Below the pieces are notes generated by a model. It saw nothing but the letters and a program-made list of their open reading frames with translations, did no database searches and was not told the DNA's origin. A program made the position numbers and the translations under genes. From Vannielia litorea (GTDB lineage Bacteria > Pseudomonadota > Alphaproteobacteria > Rhodobacterales > Rhodobacteraceae), in contig NZ_FSRL01000001.1 of assembly GCF_900142295.1 (NCBI RefSeq), positions 1,984,001 through 2,048,000 of the forward strand: a stretch of DNA of 64,000 nt. The letters are read 5' to 3'. Below are positions 35,313 through 43,175 of this stretch, one piece after another (position 1 is the stretch's first letter; every line of letters starts with the position of its first letter).

Positions 35313-36266
35313 TCACTTTTGAGCGTCGCTCAGGGCGATGCCGGCTTCTTCGTAGTAGCGCAGCGCGCCGGGATGGAACTTGACCTCGACGGCCTCCATC
35401 AGCGTGGGGTCGACACCGGCCCACCAGGGCGCGATCTCGGCCATGCGGTCGCGCTCTTCCCAGAAGGTCCTGGTGAGCTGGTAGGCCACCTCGTCGCTCA
35501 TCTTGGTGGTGGTGAAGGCGGCGACCGGCAGGGAGGTGGTGACGATGTCGGCGTCCTGCCCGGCATAGGTGCCGGCCGGAATCACCAGCCGGGTGCGGCC
35601 GGTCTGGGCGATCTGCTCGTAGCTCAGCGACAGCACGGTGACGCCGGTGCTGGCGGCGGCCTCGATCACGTTGGGCGCGGGCCAGGAGCCTGCGGTGACG
35701 AAGCCGTCGATCTGCCCGTTCTTCAGCGCGTCATTGGCGTTCGACAGCTCGGCATCGGCGAGGTTGACCTTGCCGGTCAGTCCGAAGAGCTCGAGATACT
35801 TCTCGCCTTCCGTTGCCCCGAAAGAGCCCTTGCCCAGAAGCACCGTCTTGCCCTCCATGCCGGCGAGATCGGTCACGCCGCTCGCCTCGGACATCACGAA
35901 GTGCATGGTCAGCGAGGGGATCGGAAAGAGCGCGCGGATCTCGTCGAAGGCCGGGTCGCCCTTGCCTTCGAAGGCACCAGCGCCCGCCTGGGCCGCGCCC
36001 ACGAGCGCCGGCGGGGTGGTGAAGACAAAGTCGCCGCCGCGGGCGCGGACTTCCATCACGTTCTGCACCGAGCCCTGGCTCTCCTCGATGGTGACGATCA
36101 TGCCGCCATCGGTGCCGGCCTTCACGGCCTCGGCGATCTCGACGCCCATCTGGTAGTAGGACGAGCCGGACTTGGCCGACTTGTAGGTGATACGCTCCTG
36201 GGCCTGCGCCAGTGGCGCAGCCGCGATCAGTGTCGCGGCGACGGCCGCGAGGGTCTTGAGTTGCAT
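35313..36266 (-). CDS. TAXI-family TRAP solute-binding protein
   Basis: A 317-residue TAXI binding protein. The signal peptide is MQLKTLAAVAATLIAAAPLA with cleavage near AQAQE. TYKSAKSGSSYYQMGVEIAEAV is the family N-terminal region; DLAGMEGKTVLLGKGSFGATEG and VKFHPGALRYYEEAGI follow. GGGAGGAC precedes the ATG. It is in line with the fused permease downstream and the GntR and SDR genes upstream. The ligand cannot be inferred, and nothing specific links it to ectoine uptake, for which known TRAP systems use DctP-type binding proteins. Confidence 0.88.
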   Translation of the reverse strand: MQLKTLAAVAATLIAAAPLAQAQERITYKSAKSGSSYYQMGVEIAEAVKAGTDGGMIVTIEESQGSVQNVMEVRARGGDFVFTTPPALVGAAQAGAGAFEGKGDPAFDEIRALFPIPSLTMHFVMSEASGVTDLAGMEGKTVLLGKGSFGATEGEKYLELFGLTGKVNLADAELSNANDALKNGQIDGFVTAGSWPAPNVIEAAASTGVTVLSLSYEQIAQTGRTRLVIPAGTYAGQDADIVTTSLPVAAFTTTKMSDEVAYQLTRTFWEERDRMAEIAPWWAGVDPTLMEAVEVKFHPGALRYYEEAGIALSDAQK

Positions 36267-36301
36267 TGAGGTCCTCCCTTGGGTGTCAGACAGATGCCGG
36301 C

Positions 36302-37033
36302 CTACCCGGCCGACGTGGTTTTTGCACTGCTGCCAGGAAACGACAGCACCGCGAGATCGGGTTCGGCGAAACTCTTGGTGATATGCGCACGCAGCGCGGC
36401 CTCGCCGGCGGCCACGTCGCCCTTCAGCGCGAAATCCTTCAGGGCCCCATGCTCGCGCGGGCTGCGCACCAGCCAGTCGGGCCGGGACGAGGTGTTCTGC
36501 GCATAGGCCATCAGCCTGTAGCGCCGGGTCAGATCGTAGAGCGTGGCCACGGTGTCGATCAACCGGGGCGAGCCGCAATTGCCGATCAGCGCGAAGTGGA
36601 ACTGCCGGTTGCGGTCGTCCCACTCGACGGCGAAGGCGCGCGGGTCGCTGCCCATGTCGGCTTCGACCTCGCTCAGGGTGTGGTGGCAGGCCACCACGGA
36701 GGCGCGCCAGTCGGCATCGCTGCGCTCCATCGACCAGCGGAAGCCGAGACATTCGAGCTCGGCGCGCAGACGGGTCGTGTCGCGCAGCTCCTCGAGGGAG
36801 GAGGCGAGCACCCGGTAGCCCTTGTTGCCCTCGGCCTGCACGTAGCCCTCGCCCGCCAGCAGCGCCAGCGCCTCGCGGATCGAGGGGTGGGAGACCTTCC
36901 GCTCGCGCTTGAGACCCTCGATGTTGAGCCGGCTGTTGGGCTCCAGGATGCCGAGTGCAATGTCGCGCCGGATCTGAGCGGCCAGCTGGTGCACCACGGT
37001 GCTGCCCGCGGCCGACTTGCGGATCTCGGTCAT
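36302..37033 (-). CDS. GntR-family regulator with FCD domain
   Basis: A 243-residue FadR-subfamily regulator. The winged helix (TVVHQLAAQIRRDIALGILEPNSRLNIEGLKRERKVSHPSIREALALLAGEGYV) is followed by an all-helical FCD effector domain with its metal-binding His/Asp residues (RNRQFHFALIGNCGSPRL). ATG 37033 is preferred, with GGGAGGG eight bases upstream, over the in-frame ATG at 37057, which has no such site. It probably controls the SDR-gntR-TAXI-TRAP unit it belongs to. Confidence 0.85.
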   Translation of the reverse strand: MTEIRKSAAGSTVVHQLAAQIRRDIALGILEPNSRLNIEGLKRERKVSHPSIREALALLAGEGYVQAEGNKGYRVLASSLEELRDTTRLRAELECLGFRWSMERSDADWRASVVACHHTLSEVEADMGSDPRAFAVEWDDRNRQFHFALIGNCGSPRLIDTVATLYDLTRRYRLMAYAQNTSSRPDWLVRSPREHGALKDFALKGDVAAGEAALRAHITKSFAEPDLAVLSFPGSSAKTTSAG

Positions 37034-37049
37034 CGCGCCTGCCCTCCCT

Positions 37050-37817
37050 TCATGCACCGAGCCTCGCCACCGGGCCGGGCGAAGGCGACAGGCCCTGCGG
37101 ACGCAGGTTGCTGGCCCCGCCGTCCACCGCGATGGTCTGGCCGGTCATGAAGCTCGCCTCGTCGGAGGTGAGCAGTGCGGCGAAGCGGGCGATTTCCTCG
37201 ACCTTGGCAACCCGGCCGGAGGGCGTTTCGGCCTGCCAGAAGGCGCGTTGCGCGGGGTCGTGCATGCCGCCGGTATCGACGGCGCCGGGCGCCAGGACGT
37301 TGACCCGGATCCGGTGCGGTGCCAGTTCCACCGCCATCGCGCGCGACCATGCCCCGAGCGCCGCCTTCGACATCGCATAGGCCGCCCGGTTGGGCACGCC
37401 GATCTGGCCGTGGATCGACGAGATGAAGAGGATCTTGCCGCCGGTCTCGCGCATGCCCGCGGCGACCTTCTGCGACACCCGGACCGCGCCCAGCAGGTTG
37501 ACCTCGAAGTGGCGGGCGATGTCGTCCTCGGTCAGCTCCAGCACGTTGCCGCCCGACAGGTAGCCCGCAGCGCAGATCAGCGCATCGACCGATCCATGGC
37601 GGCGCGCCACGAGGTCGAGGGCCTCGGCCACGGAAGCGTCGCTGCGAATGTCGGTTTCGATGAACGCGACCCCGTCCAGCTCGGCGGGGTGCAGGTCGAG
37701 CACGACGACACGGCGCCCCTTGTCGATGAGACGCTCCGCAATCGCGCGCCCGATACGGCCTGCGCCCCCCACGAGCAGTGTGAGCGATCCGTCCGGGGTG
37801 TCTTGCGGCTGGGTCAT
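37050..37817 (-). CDS. Short-chain dehydrogenase/reductase
   Basis: A 255-residue SDR with GGAGRIGRAIAERL as cofactor loop, CAAGYLSGGN in place of NNAG, Ser-Tyr-Lys in ISSIHGQIG..YAMSKAAL and a C-terminal TIAVDGGASNL. It is the first gene of the minus-strand unit, 16 bases before the GntR gene. It could oxidise the substrate of the co-transcribed TAXI-TRAP importer. A role as a reductase for the unsaturated-uronate product of the neighbouring alginate-type operon is also possible, since SDR-type DEH reductases exist. Confidence 0.82.
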   Translation of the reverse strand: MTQPQDTPDGSLTLLVGGAGRIGRAIAERLIDKGRRVVVLDLHPAELDGVAFIETDIRSDASVAEALDLVARRHGSVDALICAAGYLSGGNVLELTEDDIARHFEVNLLGAVRVSQKVAAGMRETGGKILFISSIHGQIGVPNRAAYAMSKAALGAWSRAMAVELAPHRIRVNVLAPGAVDTGGMHDPAQRAFWQAETPSGRVAKVEEIARFAALLTSDEASFMTGQTIAVDGGASNLRPQGLSPSPGPVARLGA

Positions 37818-37885
37818 CGCGGACCTTTAATGAGCATATCAAAACGACTTTCATCATATGATTTGACGGATTGTCAATTATCTTT
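37818..37885 (-). promoter_or_regulatory. Promoter and putative operator of the SDR-gntR-TAXI unit
   Basis: An AT-rich stretch upstream of the SDR gene. Read on the minus strand it has TTGACA (plus-strand 37872-37877) as a possible -35 box. About ten bases further downstream on the minus strand is the perfect palindrome ATCATATGAT (37853-37862), with a related GATATG half further on. Palindromes of this kind are bound by FCD-type GntR proteins, so autoregulation by the regulator at 36302 is plausible. The next 300 bases (37886-38180) show no credible gene. Confidence 0.45.
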
Positions 37886-38180
37886 CGGCGACGGATGGCG
37901 CGCGGCAGCCCTTGGGCCGGACCTTGGCTTGCTCTCCGCCTCTCCGGCAGGACGCATCATTGCCGCCTGTCGCGCCCATGGGGCAGCGAAAGGCGATGAG
38001 TGCCAATGGCCGCTTTCGCCGGGAAATCCGGGGCATGCCGCAAGAGCCGCGCGCTCCGCAGAGAGAGAGCGAACGGGCGGATCGGCTGCGCTGCACGGCG
38101 CTGGCACGGCAGGGCGAAACCGCGCGGCGGTGCCGGGCGCTGACACGGTCATGCCGGCTTGCATCTCCTCGCTTGGACTT

Positions 38181-38192
38181 CTAGTATACTAG
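38181..38192. promoter_or_regulatory. GntR-type operator upstream of the Gfo/Idh-ManD genes
   Basis: CTAGTATACTAG is a perfect 12-base palindrome, 20 bases before the start of the oxidoreductase gene. A TTGGAC at 38173-38178 could be a -35 element, putting the palindrome in the promoter spacer. Near-identical 12-mers occur at 51548, 51568, 55182 and 55273, and nowhere else that I noticed in the window. Confidence 0.7.
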
Positions 38193-38212
38193 TCAGCATT
38201 TCAGGGTGTCCC

Positions 38213-39352
38213 ATGACCACATCTCCAAGAGTCCTCATCGCCGGCACCGGCTTTGCCGGTGAAGGCCATGCGCAAGCCTTTCGCGCCGCCGGTGCCGAGG
38301 TTGTCGGCATCGTCGGGCGCACGCCCCATGTGGTGGAGGAGGTCGCGGGACGGCTCGGCATTGCCCATGGCGGCACCGACTGGGCCGAGGCGCTCAGGCT
38401 CTGCAAACCCGACATCGTCTCGATCGGCACGCCCGGCGGCGCGCATTTCGAGCCGATCCGGCAGGCGATCGAGGCCGGGTGCCACGTGTTCTGCGACAAG
38501 CCGATGACCGAGAGCGGGCAGACGGCGGTGGCCCTGCGCGACCTGGCGGCGGCGAAAGGCGTGAAGACGGCCTATGCCGCCAGCTACCGCTACACGCCGA
38601 GCGTTCAGCACGCCAGGGCGCTGGTGGAGGCGGGTGCCATCGGCGAGCCCACCGAGATCGAATGCATCTCGCATTTCAACCTCGAGCGGAACATCCCCTT
38701 CGGCTGGTCGCACCGCCGGGCCGATGGCGGCGGGCGGCTGAACAACAACTTCACCCACACGCTCTCCATCGCCTGCGCAGTGGTGGGCGAAAGGATCCTC
38801 TCGGTCATGGGCGAGGTGCGCGACGACCTGGGCCGCGCGCCCATCGTGGAGGGGGTGCACAACTTTGCCACGCGGCGCGACTTCATCCCGCGCGATCTCG
38901 ACGACCCGGCGCTGCAATGGGGCGAGAGCGACGTGGAGTGGAGCTACACGGTGCTGGCGCGGCTGGAGAGCCCCCTGGCCCGGCAGCCGGTTTCGGTGCT
39001 GTTCAAGCATGGCGGGCTGGTGCCGCGCTTTCACGAGGATCACATCGTGTTTTACGGCACCGGGGGGGCGATCTACATCAAGGGGCACTACGGCAGCCGG
39101 GAGCTTTACCTGCGCGGCGCGAATGGCGACTGGCAGGAGCAGGCGCTGCCCGAGGAGATCGCGGCGCGCCTGCCGCAGGTGGAGGGCGAAACCGAGCTCT
39201 GCTGGCACATCCTGGCGCGGGATTTCGTGGACGATATCCGGGGCGAGGCGGTGTCGCCCTACCCCACCTTCCGCGACGGCGCGGAATACCAGCAGATCAT
39301 CGACGTGATCCGCGCAAACGCGGGCTGGACGGACGTGGCCAGCCTGAGCTGA
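38213..39352 (+). CDS. Gfo/Idh/MocA-family oxidoreductase
   Basis: A 379-residue NAD(P)-dependent sugar or polyol oxidoreductase. The Rossmann start is VLIAGTGFAGEGHAQAFRAAG, the family motif with the catalytic lysine is CDKPMTES, and an alpha/beta C-terminal domain follows (HFNLERNIPFGWSHRRADGGGRLNNNFTH). ATG 38213 was chosen; the frame is open upstream through the operator. It is followed after 23 bases by a ManD-like dehydratase, so it may oxidise a uronate or aldonate-related sugar feeding that enzyme. The substrate is unknown. Confidence 0.82.
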   Translation: MTTSPRVLIAGTGFAGEGHAQAFRAAGAEVVGIVGRTPHVVEEVAGRLGIAHGGTDWAEALRLCKPDIVSIGTPGGAHFEPIRQAIEAGCHVFCDKPMTESGQTAVALRDLAAAKGVKTAYAASYRYTPSVQHARALVEAGAIGEPTEIECISHFNLERNIPFGWSHRRADGGGRLNNNFTHTLSIACAVVGERILSVMGEVRDDLGRAPIVEGVHNFATRRDFIPRDLDDPALQWGESDVEWSYTVLARLESPLARQPVSVLFKHGGLVPRFHEDHIVFYGTGGAIYIKGHYGSRELYLRGANGDWQEQALPEEIAARLPQVEGETELCWHILARDFVDDIRGEAVSPYPTFRDGAEYQQIIDVIRANAGWTDVASLS

Positions 39353-39375
39353 GCCTTTTCGGGGAGGAAACCCAA

Positions 39376-40602
39376 GTGAAAATCACCGATGCACAGGTCT
39401 TCGTGGGCGGGCCGGGCAAGAACTACGTGACGCTCAAGATCATGACCGACCAGGGGATCTACGGGCTGGGCGATGCCTCGCTGAACAACCGAGAGACCCT
39501 GCCCGCGGCCTACCTGCGCGACTATCTCGTGCCCAACCTCATCGGGATGGACCCGCGCAACTCCGAGGATATCTGGCAGTTCTTCTATCGCGGCGCCTAT
39601 TTCCGGCGCGGCCCCATCGCCATGGCAGCCTTCGGCGCGATCGACATGGCGCTGTGGGACATCAAGGGCAAGCTGGCGAACCTGCCGCTCTACCAGCTCT
39701 TCGGCGGCAAGAGCCGGGAGGGGGCGATGTGCTATGCCCATGCCACCGGCTCCGACCTCGAAGACCTGATGGACAGCATCAGCCACTACGTCGAACAGGG
39801 CTACAAGGCGGTGCGGGTGCAATGCGGCATCCCCGGCATGCCGACGGCGAGCTACGCGGTGCCCGAGGCGCCGGGCGAGGGCAAGCATTACATCACCGAT
39901 TTCTCCGGCATCCGCCCCAAGGTGGAGACATGGGACACCGGCAAGTACATGCGCTACATGCCCGGCGCGCTGATGGAGATCCGCGACCGCTTCGGCCCCG
40001 ACCTGCACCTGCTGCATGACGTCCACCACCGGCTCACCCCGCGCGAGGCGGCGGAATTCGCCAAGGCGGTGGAGCCTGCGGGGCTGTTCTGGCTCGAAGA
40101 CCCGACGCCGGCCGAGGACCAGGCCGCGCTGCGGCTGCTGCGCCAGCATTCCACCGTGCCGGTGGCGATCGGCGAGGTGTTCAACTCGGTCTTCGAGTGC
40201 AACAGGCTGATCGAGGAAGAGCTGATCGACTTCATCCGCGTGGCCGTCACCTATGCCGGCGGGATCACCCATGTGAAGCGAATCGTCGACCTCGCCGGGC
40301 TGCACCACGTGCGCACCGGCTTTCACGGCGCGCCCAGCCACTCGCCGCTCTGCATGGCCGCGCAGGCGCATCTCAACGCCTGGGCGCCGAACTTCGGCAT
40401 CCAGGAATACCTCGTGCTGGGCACGGAGGAATGCGACGCGCTGTTCCCCTCGGAGCACCGGTTGGAGAACGGCATGGTCCACGTGTCGGACGCGCCGGGC
40501 CTTGGGGTGGACTTTGACGAGGGGGAAGCCGCGCGCTACGAGTACAAGCCCGGCAGTCACCCGGTCGTGCGGCTGGAGGACGGCACGATGTGGAACTACT
40601 GA
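39376..40602 (+). CDS. ManD-family (D-mannonate dehydratase / RspA-like) enolase superfamily protein
   Basis: A 408-residue enolase-superfamily protein. The start KITDAQVFVGGPGKNYVTLKIMTDQGIYGLGDASLNNRE and the segments FYRGAYFRRGPIAMAAFGAIDMALWDIKGK, HLLHDVHHRLTPREA, WLEDPTPAEDQ and GFHGAPSHSPL match the ManD/RspA family. High-activity members dehydrate D-mannonate to 2-keto-3-deoxy-D-gluconate; others are weak or have unknown roles. It starts at GTG 39376, with GGGGAGGA upstream. The uronate context supports a sugar-acid dehydratase. Confidence 0.85.
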   Translation: MKITDAQVFVGGPGKNYVTLKIMTDQGIYGLGDASLNNRETLPAAYLRDYLVPNLIGMDPRNSEDIWQFFYRGAYFRRGPIAMAAFGAIDMALWDIKGKLANLPLYQLFGGKSREGAMCYAHATGSDLEDLMDSISHYVEQGYKAVRVQCGIPGMPTASYAVPEAPGEGKHYITDFSGIRPKVETWDTGKYMRYMPGALMEIRDRFGPDLHLLHDVHHRLTPREAAEFAKAVEPAGLFWLEDPTPAEDQAALRLLRQHSTVPVAIGEVFNSVFECNRLIEEELIDFIRVAVTYAGGITHVKRIVDLAGLHHVRTGFHGAPSHSPLCMAAQAHLNAWAPNFGIQEYLVLGTEECDALFPSEHRLENGMVHVSDAPGLGVDFDEGEAARYEYKPGSHPVVRLEDGTMWNY

Positions 40603-41054
40603 GCCCGATCGCCCTGCGCCCTGCAAGGCCGGAGGATGCCCCCGCGCTGGCCCTCATCCATCGCGGCGCCCGCACGGAGGCCATGCCCTGGCTGCCGGTG
40701 CTGCATGGGGTCGAGGGCCTGCAGGGTTACCTGCGCGACCGGGTGATCCCGACGCAGGAGGTCTGGGTGGCCTGTGACGGCGAGACGGCGGTGGGCTTCA
40801 TCGCCATCAAGGGCGACTGGATCGACCACCTCTACATCGCGCCCTCGCACTGGCATCAGGGGATCGGCACGGCGCTCTTGGCGAAGGCCAGGGCAGCGTC
40901 GCCCTTCCTCCGGCTTTGGACCTTTCAAGGCAACGCCATGGCGCGCGCCTTCTACGCCCGCCACGGCTTCGAGGAGGTCGAGCTGACGAATGGGGCTGGC
41001 AACGAAGAGCAGACGCCGGATGTGCGGATGGAGTGGCGGGCGCTGTCAGGCTAG
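40590..41054 (+). CDS. GNAT-family N-acetyltransferase
   Basis: A 154-residue GNAT protein. The acetyl-CoA loop is HWHQGIGTALLAKAR, and the C-terminal FYARHGFEEVE strand-helix is typical of RimI-like enzymes. Its start overlaps the last 13 bases of the ManD gene, so it is translated with it. Its end overlaps the convergent FMN enzyme gene by four bases. The acceptor substrate is unknown and no direct role in sugar-acid catabolism is obvious. Confidence 0.78.
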   Translation: MELLSPIALRPARPEDAPALALIHRGARTEAMPWLPVLHGVEGLQGYLRDRVIPTQEVWVACDGETAVGFIAIKGDWIDHLYIAPSHWHQGIGTALLAKARAASPFLRLWTFQGNAMARAFYARHGFEEVELTNGAGNEEQTPDVRMEWRALSG

Positions 41055-42241
41055 GGGACCGCCCTGAAACCGCCCGTATGGAGCAGCGAAGGGCCAAGAT
41101 CCTCCAGCCCCAGCACCCCCAGCATCCCGAGGTCGGCCCGCAGCTGCACCCGCATCAGCGCGATGGCATGGGCCACTCCGGCCTCGCCCGCCACGGCGGC
41201 GGCGTAGTTCATCGGGCGGCCGATGAAGGTGAAGGCCGCGCCGAGCGCCATGGCCTTGAGGATATCGGTGCCGCGCAGGATGCCGCCGTCGATCATCACC
41301 GCCATGTCGCCCGCCCGCTCCAGGGCCGCGCCCAGCACCCGCAGCGGGGCCACGGCGCCATCGAGCTGGCGGCCGCCGTGGTTGGAGAGGATCACCCCCT
41401 CGGCCCCCAGCGCCCTGGCGCGGGCCACGTCATCGGGGTGGAGGATGCCCTTGAGCACCATGCGACCCGTCCAGAGCTTGCGGACCTCTGCCAACAGCTC
41501 CCAGCTCAGGAACTCCCGCCCCGAGAAATCCCGCACCGCCTGCCGGGAGAGCAGTGGCGCGCCGCGGGTGGCGGTGGCGTTCTCGAAATGGGGCGGCCCG
41601 TTTTGCAGGTAGGTCCGCAGGAAGGTGCCGAGCGCCCAGCGCGGGTGGCTCATGCCCTGCCAGAGCAGCGCGAGGTTGGGGCGCAGCGGCGTGCGGTAGC
41701 CCGACCGCAGGTTGTTCTCGCGGCTGGGCACCACGGCGCTGTCGAGGGTGACGACGAGGGTTTCGACCCCGGCGCGGGCGACCCGCTCCAGCAGCGCCGC
41801 GATATCGGAGAGGTGCTGCGGAAAATAGGCCTGGTACCACACGTCGGGAGCCTCGGCCGTGATCTCCTCGAGCGGGATCAGCGAGGCGGCGCTGACGATC
41901 ATCGGGATGCAGGCCGCGCGGGCGGCGCGGGCGAGCACGAGGTCGCCCCGGTAGGCGGTGAGGGCCGAAACCCCCATGGGGGCGATGCCGAAGGGCATGG
42001 CGAAGCCCAGCCCCATGACCCGCGTGGCGAGGCTGCGGGGGGAGACATCGACGCCGACGCGGGGCAGCAGGCCGATCTCGGAAAAGGCCGCGCGATTGTC
42101 GGCCAGGGAAGCGTTGGTCTCGGCCGCGCCGGAGACATAGCCGAAGATCGGCCTCGGCAGGTGGCGGCGGGCCAGCGGCTCGAAGTCTTCCAGTGCGTAG
42201 ATGCGGGCAAGCGCCCTGCCCCGGCCGATCATGGCCCCCAT
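41051..42241 (-). CDS. FMN-dependent alpha-hydroxy acid dehydrogenase
   Basis: A 396-residue TIM-barrel flavoprotein of the L-lactate dehydrogenase/glycolate oxidase family. It has the FMN-binding PFGIAPMGVSALTAYRGD, the catalytic His in ILSNHGGRQLDGAVAP and the phosphate-site MIDGGILRGTDILKAMALGA. It oxidises an L-2-hydroxy acid to the 2-oxo acid. It is the last gene of the long minus-strand operon from 51451. Following an aldolase-like gene, it may process a lactate- or glycolate-type fragment. An internal ATG nine bases downstream is an alternative start. Confidence 0.85.
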   Translation of the reverse strand: MGAMIGRGRALARIYALEDFEPLARRHLPRPIFGYVSGAAETNASLADNRAAFSEIGLLPRVGVDVSPRSLATRVMGLGFAMPFGIAPMGVSALTAYRGDLVLARAARAACIPMIVSAASLIPLEEITAEAPDVWYQAYFPQHLSDIAALLERVARAGVETLVVTLDSAVVPSRENNLRSGYRTPLRPNLALLWQGMSHPRWALGTFLRTYLQNGPPHFENATATRGAPLLSRQAVRDFSGREFLSWELLAEVRKLWTGRMVLKGILHPDDVARARALGAEGVILSNHGGRQLDGAVAPLRVLGAALERAGDMAVMIDGGILRGTDILKAMALGAAFTFIGRPMNYAAAVAGEAGVAHAIALMRVQLRADLGMLGVLGLEDLGPSLLHTGGFRAVP

Positions 42242-42334
42242 GCCCCTGCGGTTGCGCTCATCCCTGCCTCCCTCTCGCGGCCAGCATAGGGTGGCACTCC
42301 GGGGGAGGCCAGGCGGCGCCGCGCGTGCCGGGTC

Positions 42335-43078
42335 TCATCCGGCGCGCGTCGCCTGCCACGTCTTGTAGCGCTCCTGCACCTCCGGGTCGGTGGGCGGGTA
42401 GAGGCCGATGATCGGATGGCCTGCGCGGACCTGCTCCAGCACGAAGCTCTCGAACTCCTCCATCGGCAGGGCCTCTGCCGCGACCTCGTCGGCCAGGTGG
42501 CGCGGGATCACCATCACCCCGTCGCCATCGCCCAGCAGGATGTCGCCGGGATAGACCGCGACCTCGCCGCAGGCGATGGGCAGGCCGATGTCGACCGCGT
42601 GGTGCTTGGTCAGGTTGGTGGGGGCCGAGGGCTTGCCGGCGTAGACCGGCATGGCCAGCGCGGCGGCCCCTTCGGCATCGCGCACGCCGCCATCGGTGAC
42701 GACACCGGCGCAGCCGCGCATCTCGAGTCGGGTGAGCAGGATCGAGCCGGCGGAGGCCGCGGAGGCATCGCCGCGGCAGTCCATCACCAGCACCGCGCCC
42801 TCGGGGCATTGCTCGACGGCCAGGCGCTGCGGGTGGTCGCGCTCGCGGAAGGCCTCGATCGGGTCGGTGTCGGGCCGGGCGGGGATGTAGCGCAGGGTGA
42901 AGGCCGGGCCGACCATGGTGGGCTTGCCGGGCGCCAGCGGCATCGCGCCCTGGATATAGGCGTTCATGTAGCCGCGCTTGTAGAGCAGCGTCGCCACCGT
43001 GGCGGTGCTGGCCTGGCGCAGCTTCTCGAGCGTGCCGGGGTCGAGGGCGATGGTTTCGGCTGGCGCGGGGTTGGCCAT
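42335..43078 (-). CDS. RraA-like aldolase / demethylmenaquinone methyltransferase-family protein
   Basis: A 247-residue member of the RraA/HMG-aldolase family. It has TATVATLLYKRGYMNAYIQG at the start and the conserved VTDGGVRDAEGAAAL, whose Arg and Asp hold the divalent metal and pyruvate moiety in HMG/CHA aldolases; GDGDGVMVIP follows. Members with this motif cleave 4-hydroxy-2-oxo acids to pyruvate plus a carbonyl. In this uronate operon it could cleave a 2-oxo-3-deoxy acid, since no KDG aldolase is present in the window. AGAGGAGG precedes ATG 43078. Confidence 0.78.
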   Translation of the reverse strand: MANPAPAETIALDPGTLEKLRQASTATVATLLYKRGYMNAYIQGAMPLAPGKPTMVGPAFTLRYIPARPDTDPIEAFRERDHPQRLAVEQCPEGAVLVMDCRGDASAASAGSILLTRLEMRGCAGVVTDGGVRDAEGAAALAMPVYAGKPSAPTNLTKHHAVDIGLPIACGEVAVYPGDILLGDGDGVMVIPRHLADEVAAEALPMEEFESFVLEQVRAGHPIIGLYPPTDPEVQERYKTWQATRAG

Positions 43079-43117
43079 GGGGCCTCCTCTGGGATTGGCA
43101 GGCAGGGGCAAGGACGG

Positions 43118-43147
43118 GCGCCGCGCCGCTCCCCGAGGGCGCGGCGC
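43118..43147 (-). terminator. Stem-loop between the reductase and RraA-like genes
   Basis: GCGCCGCGCC (43118-43127) and GGCGCGGCGC (43138-43147) form a perfect 10-bp stem with a ten-base loop, inside the 97-base gap between co-directional genes of the uronate operon. No T-run follows. It probably reduces readthrough or marks an mRNA processing point between the import/lyase part and the downstream aldolase part. Confidence 0.6.
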
Positions 43148-43175
43148 GGCCAGGCGGCAGGCGGGCCGCCCTGCC

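Noticed and set aside
33474..36266. TAXI-TRAP system as an ectoine importer because it lies beside ectABC-ask
   Set aside because: Known ectoine TRAP importers (TeaABC, UehABC) use DctP-type binding proteins. These genes face the ectoine operon convergently and belong with the SDR and GntR genes.
37874..38164. A 96-codon minus-strand frame in the gap before the Gfo/Idh gene
   Set aside because: No ribosome binding site and no domain; the composition is Ala/Pro/Arg-rich like other shadow frames. The gap is better read as promoter and spacer DNA.
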